Shown here in pieces: positions 41,964 through 51,466 of a stretch of DNA of 56,677 bases (the first letter of the stretch is position 1; every line of letters begins with the position of its first letter). Location: positions 1-56,677 of the forward strand of contig JAJDOI010000112.1 in NCBI GenBank assembly GCA_022340245.1, written 5' to 3'. Both the position numbers and the translations under genes were made by a program. The notes beneath the pieces are model-generated. The model ran no database searches. It saw only the letters and a program-made list of their open reading frames with translations, and was not told where the DNA came from. The DNA comes from Thiogranum sp. Its GTDB lineage: Bacteria > Pseudomonadota > Gammaproteobacteria > DSM-19610.

Positions 41964-42173
41964 ATGAAAGCAAAGGTTGTTGAGTCGGAGCGCAGGAAAT
42001 TCCTCGCCGGCATGGTAGCCGCCGGCAGCGCGGCGGCCGTGGTGGCACTCGCGCCGGGTGATGAGTCCGCCGCACAGAGCGCCGAAGTCCAGTCACCACT
42101 GCGTGAGCCCGCTTCCCGGGGCTACCAGCGTACGGCGCACGTCGAGGCCTACTACCGCACTCTAAGAGAGTAG
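41964..42173 (+). CDS. Small Tat-signal protein of the formate dehydrogenase region
   Basis: A 69-residue protein that is mostly a Tat leader: SERRKFLAGMVAAGSAAAVVAL, then a short polar tail ending HVEAYYRTLRE. Small proteins of this kind sit just ahead of formate dehydrogenase alpha genes (the formate-region Tat-target family) and are of unknown role. GGAGGA lies before ATG. Confidence 0.85.
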   Translation: MKAKVVESERRKFLAGMVAAGSAAAVVALAPGDESAAQSAEVQSPLREPASRGYQRTAHVEAYYRTLRE

Positions 42174-42287
42174 CGCGGCCGGGCCTGCAGTGTAACCTGC
42201 AACCGGAGTGTGGTTGCGCATCTGGTTGCCGAAGGCGAATCTCGCTGGCGGCAGCAACCGGTTAAGAGGATCGGAGGAGCAGGGATC

Positions 42288-45206
42288 ATGAAACTCACCA
42301 AGGTGCAGAATCCAGCGGCCGCGGCCGTCACCTCGCGCGGGGCCGGGCCCGCCAATACCATCGACCGCCGAACCTTCCTGAGGCGTGCCGGTATGTCTGC
42401 CGGCGGTGCCGCCGCGCTGGGTATGTTGCCCGCCACCATGATGCGCAAAGCCCATGCGACGACCGAAGCGGCGGCGCCCGAGGGCGGAAAAACCGAAACC
42501 GTACGCAGCATCTGCACTCATTGCTCGGTGGGTTGCGGTATCTATGCCGAGGTGCAGAACGGTGTCTGGACCGGCCAGGAACCGGCCTTCGACCATCCTT
42601 TCAACCGGGGGGCGCACTGTGCCAAGGGTGCCTCGGTGCGCGAACACGGCCACGGCGAACGCCGCCTCAAATACCCCACGAAACTCGAGAACGGCAAGTG
42701 GAAGCGTATTTCCTGGGAACAGGCCGTCAATGAGATCGGCGACAAGATGCTCGCGATCCGCGAACAGTCCGGCCCCGACTCGGTGTACTGGCTGGGTTCG
42801 GCCAAGCACAACAACGAGCAGGCTTACCTGTTCCGCAAGTTCGCGGCTTTCTGGGGCACCAACAATGTCGATCACCAGGCCCGCATCTGTCACTCCACCA
42901 CGGTAGCCGGGGTAGCCAACACCTGGGGCTACGGGGCCATGACCAATTCCTACAACGATATCCACAACAGCAAGGCCATCCTGGTCATCGGCGGAAACCC
43001 TGCGGAGGCGCACCCGGTAGCTCTGCAGCACCTGTTTCGCGCCACGGAACGCAACAATGCACCGTTGATCGTGATCGACCCGCGCTTTACCCGCACCGCG
43101 GCTCACGCCAACCAGTACATGCGCATCCGACCCGGCACGGATGTGCCTGTGGTCTGGGGCATGCTCTGGCACATTTTTGAAAACGGCTGGGAGGACAAGG
43201 AGTTCATCCGCCAGCGGGTCTACGGTATGGATGAGATCCGCAAAGAGGTGGCCAAGTGGACTCCGGATGAGGTCGAGCGCGTCTCCGGCGCGCCTGAAGA
43301 GCAGGTAAAGCGGGCGGCGAAAACCATGGCCGAGCACCGTCCTGGCACTTTCATCTGGTGTATGGGCGGCACCCAGCACACCATCGGTAACAACAACACC
43401 CGCGCCTACTGCGTGTTTCAACTGGCGCTGGGCAACATGGGCGTGGCGGGTGGCGGCACCAATATCTTCCGTGGGCATGACAACGTGCAGGGCGCTACCG
43501 ATCTCGGGGTGTTGAGCCATACGCTGCCCGGGTATTACGGGGTGGCCGAGGGCGCCTGGAAACACTGGGCGAAGGTCTGGGACGTCGATTACGACTGGCT
43601 GGCGGGGCGTTTCGACAAGGAAGAAAGACCGGGCGAGTATTTCGGCGAGGAAGGGGGCGACGAAAAGATTATCAACAGCATGCATGCGAAGGGCATTCCT
43701 GTGTCACGCTGGATCGACGGAGTGCTGGAGGACAAGAACAATATCGAACAGCGCGATCGCCTCAGGGCCATGGTGTTCTGGGGGCATGCGCCCAACAGCC
43801 AGACCCGCGGCGTTGAGATGAAAGACGCCATGGATAAACTGGATATGCTGGTGGTCGTCGATCCTTACCCCACCGTGAGTGCCGTCATGCACGATCGTAC
43901 CGACGGCGTCTATCTGTTGCCCGCGGCCACCCAGTTCGAGACCTACGGTTCGGTGACTGCCTCGAATCGCTCTCTGCAATGGCGCGACCGGGTCATTGAA
44001 CCGCTGTTCGAGTCCAGGCCCGATCACACCATCATGTACATGATGGCCAAAAAACTCGGCTTTGAGGAAGAGCTGTTCAAACACATCGAGGTCAACGGCG
44101 AGGAACCGATGATCGAAGATATCACCCGCGAATTCAACCGCGGTATGTGGACCATCGGCTACACCGGGCAGAGCCCCGAACGCCTCAAACTCCACCAGCA
44201 GAACTGGCATACCTTTGACTACACTACCCTGGAGGCCAGGGGTGGGCCCGCCAATGGCGAAGCCTATGGCTTGCCCTGGCCCTGCTGGGGCACCCCGGAG
44301 ATGAAACACCCGGGCACGCACGTGCTCTACGACACGAGCAAACCGGTTGCCAAAGGCGGTCTGACCTTCCGCGCCCGCTTTGGTGTCGAGCGCGATGGTG
44401 TCAACCTGCTCGCCGAGGATTCCTACAGCAAGGGCTCGGCGATCAAGGACGGGTATCCTGAGTTCACGGCCGACATGCTGAAGAAGCTGGGCTGGTGGGA
44501 TGATCTCACCGCCGACGAGAAACAGCAGGCCGAAGGCAAGAACTGGAAGACCGACCTGTCCGGTGGCATACAACGGGTGGCGATCAAGCACGGCTGTGCG
44601 CCTTTCGGCAATGCCAAGGCGCGTACCGTGGTCTGGACCTTCCCGGATCCGGTGCCCATTCATCGGGAACCGCTGTATACCTCGCGCCGCGATCTGGTGG
44701 AAAAATACCCGACCTACGCAGACCGCAAGGACTTCTATCGCCTGCCCACCCGCTATGAATCCATTCAGGCCAAGGACTATACCGGCGAGTACCCGCTGAT
44801 TATGACCAGCGGACGGCTGGTGGAGTACGAGGGCGGTGGAGACGAGACCCGCTCCAATCCCTGGCTGGCCGAACTGCAGCAGCACATGTTCGCGGAAGTC
44901 AATATCGTCGATGCGAATAACGCGGGGATCAAGGACGGAGAGAAGATCTGGGTGGAAAGTCCCGAAGGTGCGCGCATCGAGGTGCAGGCCAAGGTGACAG
45001 ATCAGGGCGTGGCCGCGGGGGTGGTATGGCTGCCGTTCCATTTTGGCGGCCACTTCCAGGGCAAGGACCTGCGTGACAAGTACCCCAAGGGCAGCGACCC
45101 CTACGTGCTCGGTGAGGCCTGCAATACCGCCTTTACCTATGGATACGACTCCGTTACCGCGATGCAGGAAACCAAGTGTTCCCTGTGCCGGATCGGTCCG
45201 GCTTAA
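42288..45206 (+). CDS. Formate dehydrogenase catalytic (alpha) subunit, Tat-exported, Cys form
   Basis: A 972-residue bis-pterin Mo/W oxidoreductase. Tat leader DRRTFLRRAG at 26-35. Cluster ligands Cys76, 79, 83 and 111 (CTHCSVGC...CAKG). ARICHSTTVAG at 198-208 has Cys201 where E. coli FdnG has selenocysteine, next to the conserved His202. GYGAMTNSYNDI and GGNPAEAHPVALQH match FdnG. Fold and length match FdnG-type periplasmic formate dehydrogenases, which give formate electrons to quinone. The tungstate transporter in the same island suggests W could replace Mo. ATG 42288 is chosen because GGAGGAGCAGGG precedes it. Confidence 0.93.
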   Translation: MKLTKVQNPAAAAVTSRGAGPANTIDRRTFLRRAGMSAGGAAALGMLPATMMRKAHATTEAAAPEGGKTETVRSICTHCSVGCGIYAEVQNGVWTGQEPAFDHPFNRGAHCAKGASVREHGHGERRLKYPTKLENGKWKRISWEQAVNEIGDKMLAIREQSGPDSVYWLGSAKHNNEQAYLFRKFAAFWGTNNVDHQARICHSTTVAGVANTWGYGAMTNSYNDIHNSKAILVIGGNPAEAHPVALQHLFRATERNNAPLIVIDPRFTRTAAHANQYMRIRPGTDVPVVWGMLWHIFENGWEDKEFIRQRVYGMDEIRKEVAKWTPDEVERVSGAPEEQVKRAAKTMAEHRPGTFIWCMGGTQHTIGNNNTRAYCVFQLALGNMGVAGGGTNIFRGHDNVQGATDLGVLSHTLPGYYGVAEGAWKHWAKVWDVDYDWLAGRFDKEERPGEYFGEEGGDEKIINSMHAKGIPVSRWIDGVLEDKNNIEQRDRLRAMVFWGHAPNSQTRGVEMKDAMDKLDMLVVVDPYPTVSAVMHDRTDGVYLLPAATQFETYGSVTASNRSLQWRDRVIEPLFESRPDHTIMYMMAKKLGFEEELFKHIEVNGEEPMIEDITREFNRGMWTIGYTGQSPERLKLHQQNWHTFDYTTLEARGGPANGEAYGLPWPCWGTPEMKHPGTHVLYDTSKPVAKGGLTFRARFGVERDGVNLLAEDSYSKGSAIKDGYPEFTADMLKKLGWWDDLTADEKQQAEGKNWKTDLSGGIQRVAIKHGCAPFGNAKARTVVWTFPDPVPIHREPLYTSRRDLVEKYPTYADRKDFYRLPTRYESIQAKDYTGEYPLIMTSGRLVEYEGGGDETRSNPWLAELQQHMFAEVNIVDANNAGIKDGEKIWVESPEGARIEVQAKVTDQGVAAGVVWLPFHFGGHFQGKDLRDKYPKGSDPYVLGEACNTAFTYGYDSVTAMQETKCSLCRIGPA

Positions 45207-45218
45207 AGGGAGAAGATC

Positions 45219-45854
45219 ATGGCCAGAATGAAATTCCTTTGTGATGCCGAGCGCTGTATCGAGTGCAACGCCTGTGTAACCGCCTGCAAGAACGCAAATG
45301 AGGTCCCCTGGGGCATCAACCGGCGTCGGGTGGTGACGATCAATGACGGTTCGCCGGGCGAACGCTCCATGTCGGTGGCCTGCATGCATTGCTCGGACGC
45401 CCCGTGTGCCGCGGTCTGTCCGGTCGACTGTTTCTACTTCACCGACGACGGCGTGGTACTCCACGACAAGGACATCTGTATCGGCTGCGGTTATTGTTTC
45501 TATGCCTGCCCCTTCGGTGCTCCCCAGTTCCCTGCCAACGTCGCTTTCGGTGGCCGTGGCAAGATGGACAAATGCACCTTCTGCGGCGGCGGCCCGGAAC
45601 CGGATAACTCCCCGGAAGAGTTCCGCAAATACGGTAGTAACCGTCTCGCCCAGGGCAAACTGCCGCTGTGCGCCGAGATGTGCTCCACCAAGGCGCTGAT
45701 CGCCGGCGACGGCGATGTGGTCTCCGAGATCTTCCGCGAACGGGTCACCTACCGTGCGGCCTCCGGCCTGGCGTGGGGCTGGGGTGTGGCCTACGGAAAG
45801 CCGGGTCAACGCCGCGCGAGTGGGCTGGAGAACAAGGCAAGCAGTCAGGACTGA
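45219..45854 (+). CDS. Formate dehydrogenase iron-sulfur (beta) subunit
   Basis: A 211-residue subunit with four 4Fe-4S clusters. Cysteine groups are CIECNACVTACK, CMHCSDAPCAAVCP, CIGCGYCFYACP and KCTFCGGG with a last CAEMC. It carries electrons from the alpha subunit to the cytochrome b subunit. It is shorter than E. coli FdnH and lacks its C-terminal membrane helix, so it must rely on FdhC for attachment. It follows the alpha gene by 12 bases. Confidence 0.93.
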   Translation: MARMKFLCDAERCIECNACVTACKNANEVPWGINRRRVVTINDGSPGERSMSVACMHCSDAPCAAVCPVDCFYFTDDGVVLHDKDICIGCGYCFYACPFGAPQFPANVAFGGRGKMDKCTFCGGGPEPDNSPEEFRKYGSNRLAQGKLPLCAEMCSTKALIAGDGDVVSEIFRERVTYRAASGLAWGWGVAYGKPGQRRASGLENKASSQD

Positions 45855-45862
45855 TCGCCGAT

Positions 45863-46903
45863 ATGCACTTTCCAACACGCTACCGAGTGGTAATCTCGCT
45901 CATGCTGCTGTTGCTGGCGCTGATTCTGCTTGTGCCTCTGGCTCCGTACGCACTGGCCTACGTTCAGGGTGCTGGCGGCGTAGCCAACCCTGGGACAGAG
46001 TTATGGCGCGAGGTGCGCCAAGGGGTCCCGGGGCAGACCCAGGTGCAAGGTACCGATACGGGTACGCTGATCGGCGCGGGCGGTGAACAGTGGCGCCGCT
46101 TTCGTATGGAACAACTGGTGCCTTACAGCGCGGTGATTTTTGCCGGCGTCGTTGGTCTGTTTGTCCTGTATTTTCTGATTCGTGGTCGCATCCGTATCAC
46201 GGCGGGTCGTTCCGGGCGGCTTATTCAACGTTACACGCTCAGTGACCGCTGGATTCACTGGTTCATGGCAGTCGTCTTTCTGATCCTGATGCTCACCGGC
46301 CTGGTGCTGTTGTATGGAAGGTGGATATTGATTCCCTGGCTGGGTCCGGAAGGGTTCAGCGCCACGGCGCAGTTTTGCAAGTCGGCACACAACCTGACGG
46401 GGTTGCTGTTTCCTGTCGCGGTGGTATTGGTGTTATTTGCTTACCTGCGCGAGGCGTTGTTTAACTTCAAGGTCGATATTACCTGGTTTTTGCGCGCCGG
46501 CGGCTATCTGGGCGGCAAGCATCCGAGCTCTGGCAAGATCAATGCCGGCCAAAAGGCCTGGTACTGGACCGTGGTGGTCGGCGGAGTGCTGTTGTGTGTC
46601 AGTGGCCTGGCACTGTATTTCCCGGATTTTGTGCAAAGTCGCGAGCTATTGCGGAACGCCTACCAGGTACACACGCTTGTCGCGGTATTCATCATCGCGT
46701 TCTTCTTCGTGCATATCTATCTGGGAGCCATTGGCATGGAAGGCTCTCTCGAAGCCATGACCAGCGGTTCTGTCGATGCCAACTGGGCAAAGGAACAGCA
46801 CGACCTGTGGTACGAGGAAGTGCGTGGCCAGCCGGAACCTGATCCTCCCGGCGCGGGTGGCATTGCAGCCGGTGGCGTCGCCAGTCCGCGGCCAGATGAC
46901 TGA
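45863..46903 (+). CDS. Formate dehydrogenase cytochrome b (gamma) subunit
   Basis: A 346-residue membrane subunit. An N-terminal hydrophobic segment (8-34) and a periplasmic loop precede four core spans, including HWFMAVVFLILMLTGLVLL and VFIIAFFFVHIYLGAIG. Histidines in the first and last core helices are candidate haem ligands. It ends with NWAKEQHDLWYEE and a Pro/Gly tail. It takes electrons from FdhB to quinone. Last gene of the operon, 8 bases after FdhB. Confidence 0.9.
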   Translation: MHFPTRYRVVISLMLLLLALILLVPLAPYALAYVQGAGGVANPGTELWREVRQGVPGQTQVQGTDTGTLIGAGGEQWRRFRMEQLVPYSAVIFAGVVGLFVLYFLIRGRIRITAGRSGRLIQRYTLSDRWIHWFMAVVFLILMLTGLVLLYGRWILIPWLGPEGFSATAQFCKSAHNLTGLLFPVAVVLVLFAYLREALFNFKVDITWFLRAGGYLGGKHPSSGKINAGQKAWYWTVVVGGVLLCVSGLALYFPDFVQSRELLRNAYQVHTLVAVFIIAFFFVHIYLGAIGMEGSLEAMTSGSVDANWAKEQHDLWYEEVRGQPEPDPPGAGGIAAGGVASPRPDD

Positions 46904-46972
46904 TCGCCGCAATACATCAAACAGCAAAGAGGCAGAGACCTGTAGTCGAGATCGGCAGGTTCAAGGGGGTGA

Positions 46973-47039
46973 CACTGGCAACCTTATCGCGACCTATGCG
47001 AATAAAGAAGTTCGACAGGTCACAGGGGGGTTGCCAGTG
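46973..47039. terminator. Inverted repeat between convergent genes
   Basis: CACTGGCAACC (46973-46983) and GGTTGCCAGTG (47029-47039) are perfect 11-base arms around a 45-base loop, in the 276-base gap between the fdh operon end and the MscS gene end. The place suits a bidirectional terminator, but the loop is long and there is no T tract, so a repeat element or RNA structure is equally possible. Confidence 0.4.
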
Positions 47040-47179
47040 ACTCGTGCGGTCAGGGCTGGCCTCTCGGGTGACCTGTGCCACCAACGCAGCGGTGGGCCGA
47101 TGGGCTGTATGCATGCGCGCGCGCCACGGTGCCTGGTGCCTTCCACCGCGGGGCGGGTGGATGGTCGCCGGCATACACC

Positions 47180-49339
47180 TCAGTCGGCTGCCGGGTTGCG
47201 GGACAGCAACGCGCTGGCTGCATCGTCTTTCAGGCCAAACATGCTGCGCAGGTGGAGGTCGCGCTGGGGAAATGGCACCTCTATGCCGTACTCATGGAGC
47301 TTGGTCTCGATCTCCCAGAGGTAGGCGGCCTGCACGGCACCGGGGCGTTTGACAGCCTCCGGGGTGAGCCAGACGACCAGCTCGAAATTCAGGCTGCTGT
47401 CACCGAATTCGACTAACCATACCTGCGGTTGACGCGCTTTAATTTTTTGCAGGGTCCACGGCACGTTTTCGGCCGCTTCCAGCACCGCCTTTTTCACCAG
47501 TTCCTTGTCAGTGCCGTAGGCGACGCCGAAGGGCACGCGCAGCCGCCGGTGCGCCTCGCGCAGTGTCCAGTTGATGACGCGGCCACCCACAAACTCCGAG
47601 TTCGGCACCAGAATGTCGATATTGTCGTTGGTGGTGATCAGGGTGCTGCGCATATTGATCTCTCTGACCTCGCCGGTTACACCGGATTCCAGCTCGACAA
47701 AGTCACTGACTTTCAGGCTCTTCTCGAACAGGATGATCAGACCCGCAACGAAGTTGCTGATCAGGGTCTGCAGACCGAAACCGATACCGACACCGAGGGC
47801 GCTGGCAAACAGTGCAAACTTGGTGAAATCGATACCGATCGAGGACAGGCCGATGATGATACCGATGGCCAGCACCACGTAGTGCACCAGCCGCCCGAAG
47901 GTATACAGCGAACTCTGACTCACCGCCCCGCGCCGCTCGCCGACGCGCGTGATGGTGCGTCGAATGCCTTTCGACAGCCAGAGCGCAATGGTCAGGATGA
48001 GCACTACCCGCAACAGGCCCAGGGCGGTGACTGGCGTTTCATTGATTTCGAACAGCGTCGCGCCCAGCAGTTCCACGCTGGTGGTCCAGGATTTCCCGCC
48101 GATCTCTTTGAGCTCACCCATCCCGCGCTGCAGCCAGTCTTCGCTGGCCTGCTGACGGGTCCTCAGCAGCTGCGCCATAAATCCGGTGGCGGGCGCCTGC
48201 TGCTCAAGCCGCAGCAGCGCCTGGTCCACGTCGTCCAGCATCTTCAGGATACGTTTGCGCAGCTCCGCCGAGCGCGCCTCTTCGCCGCTGCCCGCGGCGG
48301 TTGCTGCCGCAACACTGCGGCTGCGTTCGGCGATGCGCTCCCAGCGGGTGTTTTGCTGCTGTATTCTTTCGGCGAGCGCCTGGTATTCACCCAGCAGTTT
48401 GCGCGCCGCCTCCGTGTCGGCACCGTCGGGCGCCTGGATTAGAACCATCAGTGCCTGCGCCAGCCTCGCCTGCATGGAAACCAGTTCGTTCAGTCCGATT
48501 TCGATATCCTGTCGAACCGCCACGACAACGGCATACTGTGCCTCGCTGAGATCCTGGCTGGCATCGGTCAGCTCGACCTCGAACAGCTTGGTCTGGTCGA
48601 TTTGCTCCCGCAGCTTTCTGCCGGCGGCTTCGGCATCTTCATACCGCTTCTGCCAGCGCGCCACGTCGGCAGGTGATACGCTCAGGCGCTCCGGTATTGA
48701 CTCCAGTTCCGCTTCCAGCAGCTCGAGACGCTGCTCGGCGAGACGCAATACCGACTTGCGTCGCTCCGTTTCCAGGCGCTCGACTTCGAGCCGCAAGCGG
48801 CTCAGCATCAGTTCCAGTCCCGCATGCAGCCGTTTTGGGTCGGCAGCATCCAGTTCGAGGTAGCGCGTTCGGCGCCGCGACTGCTGTTTGCGCTCCTCCG
48901 CGATAACAACGCTCTGCCAGTTGGATTCCTCGCGTTCCGCCGCAACTTCCTGTTCCAGGGTGCGCCAGGCGGCGTGGCGTTGCAGGGCCTTGTCCAGCGT
49001 GTAAGTCTCCGCCGCCGGGGCGGCGGGTTTGCCGATCGGTGGCGGGGCGGATTTGAGTTCCTCGAACCGGCCCAGCTCGGTGAGGACCTTGTCGGCCAGT
49101 TGCGCCGCCTGCGGTTCTTTCGCGCTCTCCAGGCGTTGCCGGTAACGCCGCAAGTAGCTGCGCGCTTCGTTGAACCGCTGGATGCGCGTCTGCTCGTCCA
49201 GTGCCTGCGCGGGCTCGAAGTAGGTCCACCAGTCGGCGGAAAGCTTTTGCGGATCGGGTACTGATGCTGGCGCATCGTCGGCCAGCGCCGGGCTCAGGCC
49301 CAGGGCCAGCAGCAGCATTATGAGAAGCCGGATCACCAC
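47180..49339 (-). CDS. MscS-family mechanosensitive channel with large periplasmic domain
   Basis: A 719-residue channel. Signal peptide about 1-21 (ends ALA). Residues 40-400 are charged and coiled-coil rich. Several spans lie between about 430 and 560, followed by the MscS pore and beta domain: GVGIGFGLQTLISNFVAGLIILFEKSLKVSDFVEL, then NSEFVGGRVINWT. The architecture is like MscK/YbdG-type larger MscS proteins and it probably releases solutes in osmotic downshock. GTG start overlaps the CorA stop by one base, so the two are translated together. Confidence 0.9.
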   Translation of the reverse strand: MVIRLLIMLLLALGLSPALADDAPASVPDPQKLSADWWTYFEPAQALDEQTRIQRFNEARSYLRRYRQRLESAKEPQAAQLADKVLTELGRFEELKSAPPPIGKPAAPAAETYTLDKALQRHAAWRTLEQEVAAEREESNWQSVVIAEERKQQSRRRTRYLELDAADPKRLHAGLELMLSRLRLEVERLETERRKSVLRLAEQRLELLEAELESIPERLSVSPADVARWQKRYEDAEAAGRKLREQIDQTKLFEVELTDASQDLSEAQYAVVVAVRQDIEIGLNELVSMQARLAQALMVLIQAPDGADTEAARKLLGEYQALAERIQQQNTRWERIAERSRSVAAATAAGSGEEARSAELRKRILKMLDDVDQALLRLEQQAPATGFMAQLLRTRQQASEDWLQRGMGELKEIGGKSWTTSVELLGATLFEINETPVTALGLLRVVLILTIALWLSKGIRRTITRVGERRGAVSQSSLYTFGRLVHYVVLAIGIIIGLSSIGIDFTKFALFASALGVGIGFGLQTLISNFVAGLIILFEKSLKVSDFVELESGVTGEVREINMRSTLITTNDNIDILVPNSEFVGGRVINWTLREAHRRLRVPFGVAYGTDKELVKKAVLEAAENVPWTLQKIKARQPQVWLVEFGDSSLNFELVVWLTPEAVKRPGAVQAAYLWEIETKLHEYGIEVPFPQRDLHLRSMFGLKDDAASALLSRNPAAD

Positions 49340-50310
49340 TACAACCAGCGCTTCTTGCGGAAAATGGCCAGCAGGAGCACGGCGATAACGCCCATCACGC
49401 TGAGTAAAATAAAATAACCGGACCTGGAGTGCAGTTCCGGCATGTTTTCGAAATTCATCCCGTATATGCCCGCGAGAAAACTCAGTGGCACAAAGATCGC
49501 CATCACCACGGTGAGGATTTTCATGATCTGGTTGAGGTGATGGGAGGCCACGGATATGTAGCCGTCGGCCATGTCCGAGGCGAGTTCATAGTAAAGCCCG
49601 GTGAGGCTGCCGGCGCGCTCCTGCTGTTCGTACACGTCGATCACCTGGTGGGCGATGTCCGCACCGAGAGCGGGAAACGCCCGGGATTTCAGTTCCCGGA
49701 AGATCTGCTCGTGATAGACGAACACGCGGCGGAATTTCTTTAACTCGGTCTTGTAGCGCAGTAACTCGGCGAGGAGCTTATCGCTGGGGTGCTCCAGGAG
49801 CTCACGTTCCAGGTCCTCGAGGCGTGGTTCGAGCCCGAGCAGAATCTGCATGTATCGATCGACCAGACTCCGGCACAGGCGCATCGCGAGCGCACCCTGG
49901 CCATCGGCGAACAGGGCGGCATTCCCGGTGGTCTGCTGGAACAGCTTGTCGGTGCCGGGCGATGCCCCGACACGCCGCGTAATCAGAAAGCGCTCGCCGA
50001 TAAACAGCGCCAGCTGGCTGGTGGCGAAATTGAAGTCGCCCGCATCCGGTGACAGCTCCTTCAACAGCAGAAAACTGTAGTCGCTGTAGGCCTCCAGTTT
50101 GGGGGGATGCCGCTCGCGCTGAGCATCCTGTATCGCCAGCTGGTGTATCCCGAAGGTCTCCTCCAGAATCTGCTTCTCCTGTTGCGGCTGGTGCCCGGAG
50201 AAATCGGTCCATATCACGGTGTCGGGCTCCTGCTGCCAGCGCCGCAAAAGTTCTTCGCCGCCACAAGCCAGTACTCCGCTCGCGGTGTTGTACAGAAGTG
50301 TACGAATCAT
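49339..50310 (-). CDS. CorA-family divalent cation transporter
   Basis: A 323-residue CorA/ZntB-type protein. A long cytoplasmic alpha-beta region with HQLAIQDAQRERHPPKLEAYSDY near 56 leads to two C-terminal spans with the selectivity motif YGMNFENMPEL near 285. It probably moves Mg2+, Co2+ or Zn2+; the exact ion is not decidable. The MscS gene follows with a one-base overlap. Confidence 0.9.
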   Translation of the reverse strand: MIRTLLYNTASGVLACGGEELLRRWQQEPDTVIWTDFSGHQPQQEKQILEETFGIHQLAIQDAQRERHPPKLEAYSDYSFLLLKELSPDAGDFNFATSQLALFIGERFLITRRVGASPGTDKLFQQTTGNAALFADGQGALAMRLCRSLVDRYMQILLGLEPRLEDLERELLEHPSDKLLAELLRYKTELKKFRRVFVYHEQIFRELKSRAFPALGADIAHQVIDVYEQQERAGSLTGLYYELASDMADGYISVASHHLNQIMKILTVVMAIFVPLSFLAGIYGMNFENMPELHSRSGYFILLSVMGVIAVLLLAIFRKKRWL

Positions 50311-50663
50311 GCGTCACTGTTCCTCATACCGGGTCAGGGGCCGGCCCGTGGTGCCGCCTCGGTGCCTGGCCTTGAATGGGGGCAGATGCATTGTACAGCA
50401 TACGTTTCGGGATTGGATGCGCGAACCTGTGATGCAACGTGTCGCTCAACCTGTGACGGAATCCGCCGGTATTCCCGATGCGGAAATCCCGGGTGGTGCC
50501 GCTACATTCTCGAAGCACCGTGGTTTCCTGCCCGCCGCCGCTGGCATTAGTCCTTGTTGGTTCGCTATATCGCGGATACAACTTTCTCGTGCACCAGCTT
50601 ATGCGGGGGTACGCTTCACCGACACACCCGGCCGGGGCGTGCCATTTCCGGGAGCGACCGCTT
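50311..50663. other. Intergenic region between corA and a hypothetical gene
   Basis: About 350 bases. The hypothetical gene's frame is open back to 50478 but that part looks non-coding. TTGTTG (50554-50559) and TACAAC (50577-50582), 17 bases apart, form a weak sigma-70-like promoter about 80 bases before the start. Nothing else stands out. Confidence 0.4.
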
Positions 50664-51062
50664 ATGAAAAGTATCAGTGACATCAAGATCGTCGGTATAG
50701 ACGAAAAAAGGCCTCCCCGAGTCCTCAAGGAGCCTTATATCGACCTCTTTTTCAAGCTTTCCCACCAGGCGCCGCAGGAGTGGTGCGATGATTTCAACAT
50801 GCTCACGGGAAAGCTGGATCCGGCTATCAGGATTGACAAGAGCAAAGGCCTGTTCATAGACACCTATGTGCGGGACATGATCGACATTCCAGCGCACCTG
50901 GAAGCGATTAAGCAGAAGATTGTCGTCTGCAACGAGCAATATCGAGCAGCCGTCCGGAAGCGGGAAATGGTTGCTGCGGGGAGAAACGCTGACCTGTTGG
51001 GTGACGGAGGTGAACAGGGGAAACTGAATACGATTGTTGCCGCGTTGAAATTTGATGACTGA
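50664..51062 (+). CDS. Conserved-looking hypothetical protein
   Basis: A 132-residue soluble protein I do not recognise. It has a basic, aromatic middle (EPYIDLFFKLSHQAPQEWCDD, then LFIDTYVRDMIDIPAHLEAI) and predicted helices ending near AALKFDD. GGGAG sits 9 bases ahead of ATG 50664. Codon use and the absence of low-complexity sequence argue for a real gene. The neighbours (corA, cydB) do not suggest a role. Confidence 0.6.
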   Translation: MKSISDIKIVGIDEKRPPRVLKEPYIDLFFKLSHQAPQEWCDDFNMLTGKLDPAIRIDKSKGLFIDTYVRDMIDIPAHLEAIKQKIVVCNEQYRAAVRKREMVAAGRNADLLGDGGEQGKLNTIVAALKFDD

Positions 51063-51466
51063 GAAGCGGTGTCCAGGCGTGGTGACACCCGATAGCCGGT
51101 ATGCCGGCGACATCCCGGCGGGTCCTCGATTGGTCGGTAAACTTCCCGGCGCAGCTTGGCCAGAGCCGGCGCTGGACAGCCGGCGACGACGCCCGACGAG
51201 GCGAAAAGGCGTGTCCCCGTCGCTGCGGCGGCTGGGTAAGGGGGTGAGAAATCAACTGGGCATGAAATGGCGGAACATCGGGCCGGGCTGTGATAATCTC
51301 TCCAGCAGCGTGCTGCCCGCAGCCGCCTGGCAGGCATCTGCCAGGTTGCCGGTATTGGCAGATGTCGCCAGGCGCAGGAAAACCGCTTGGGCATGACAGT
51401 CCTTTCAGCGCCGCATCTTCAGAACCGTGGGGGTTTGATATTGAAGGTGCGTGGGGGAACAAACTG
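51063..51466. other. Intergenic region with a hairpin
   Basis: About 400 GC-rich bases. CCTGGCAG-GCAT-CTGCCAGG (51326-51345) is a perfect eight-base stem with a four-base loop. A related TTGGCAGATGTCGCCAGG lies at about 51355-51372, so this may be a small repeat pair. The hairpin may end the upstream gene or act in the leader of the next one. No gene is supported here. Confidence 0.5.

Noticed and set aside
42888-42893. Selenocysteine (UGA) site in formate dehydrogenase
   Set aside because: The codon at the selenocysteine position is TGT (Cys201), so no recoding is needed.
42162-43685. 507-codon minus-strand frame
   Set aside because: Antisense to the N-terminal half of FdhA, no protein-like motif.
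43704-45878. 724-codon minus-strand frame across formate dehydrogenase
   Set aside because: Antisense to FdhA and FdhB, both of which carry clear cluster and cofactor motifs. Long antisense frames are expected in GC-rich codon use.
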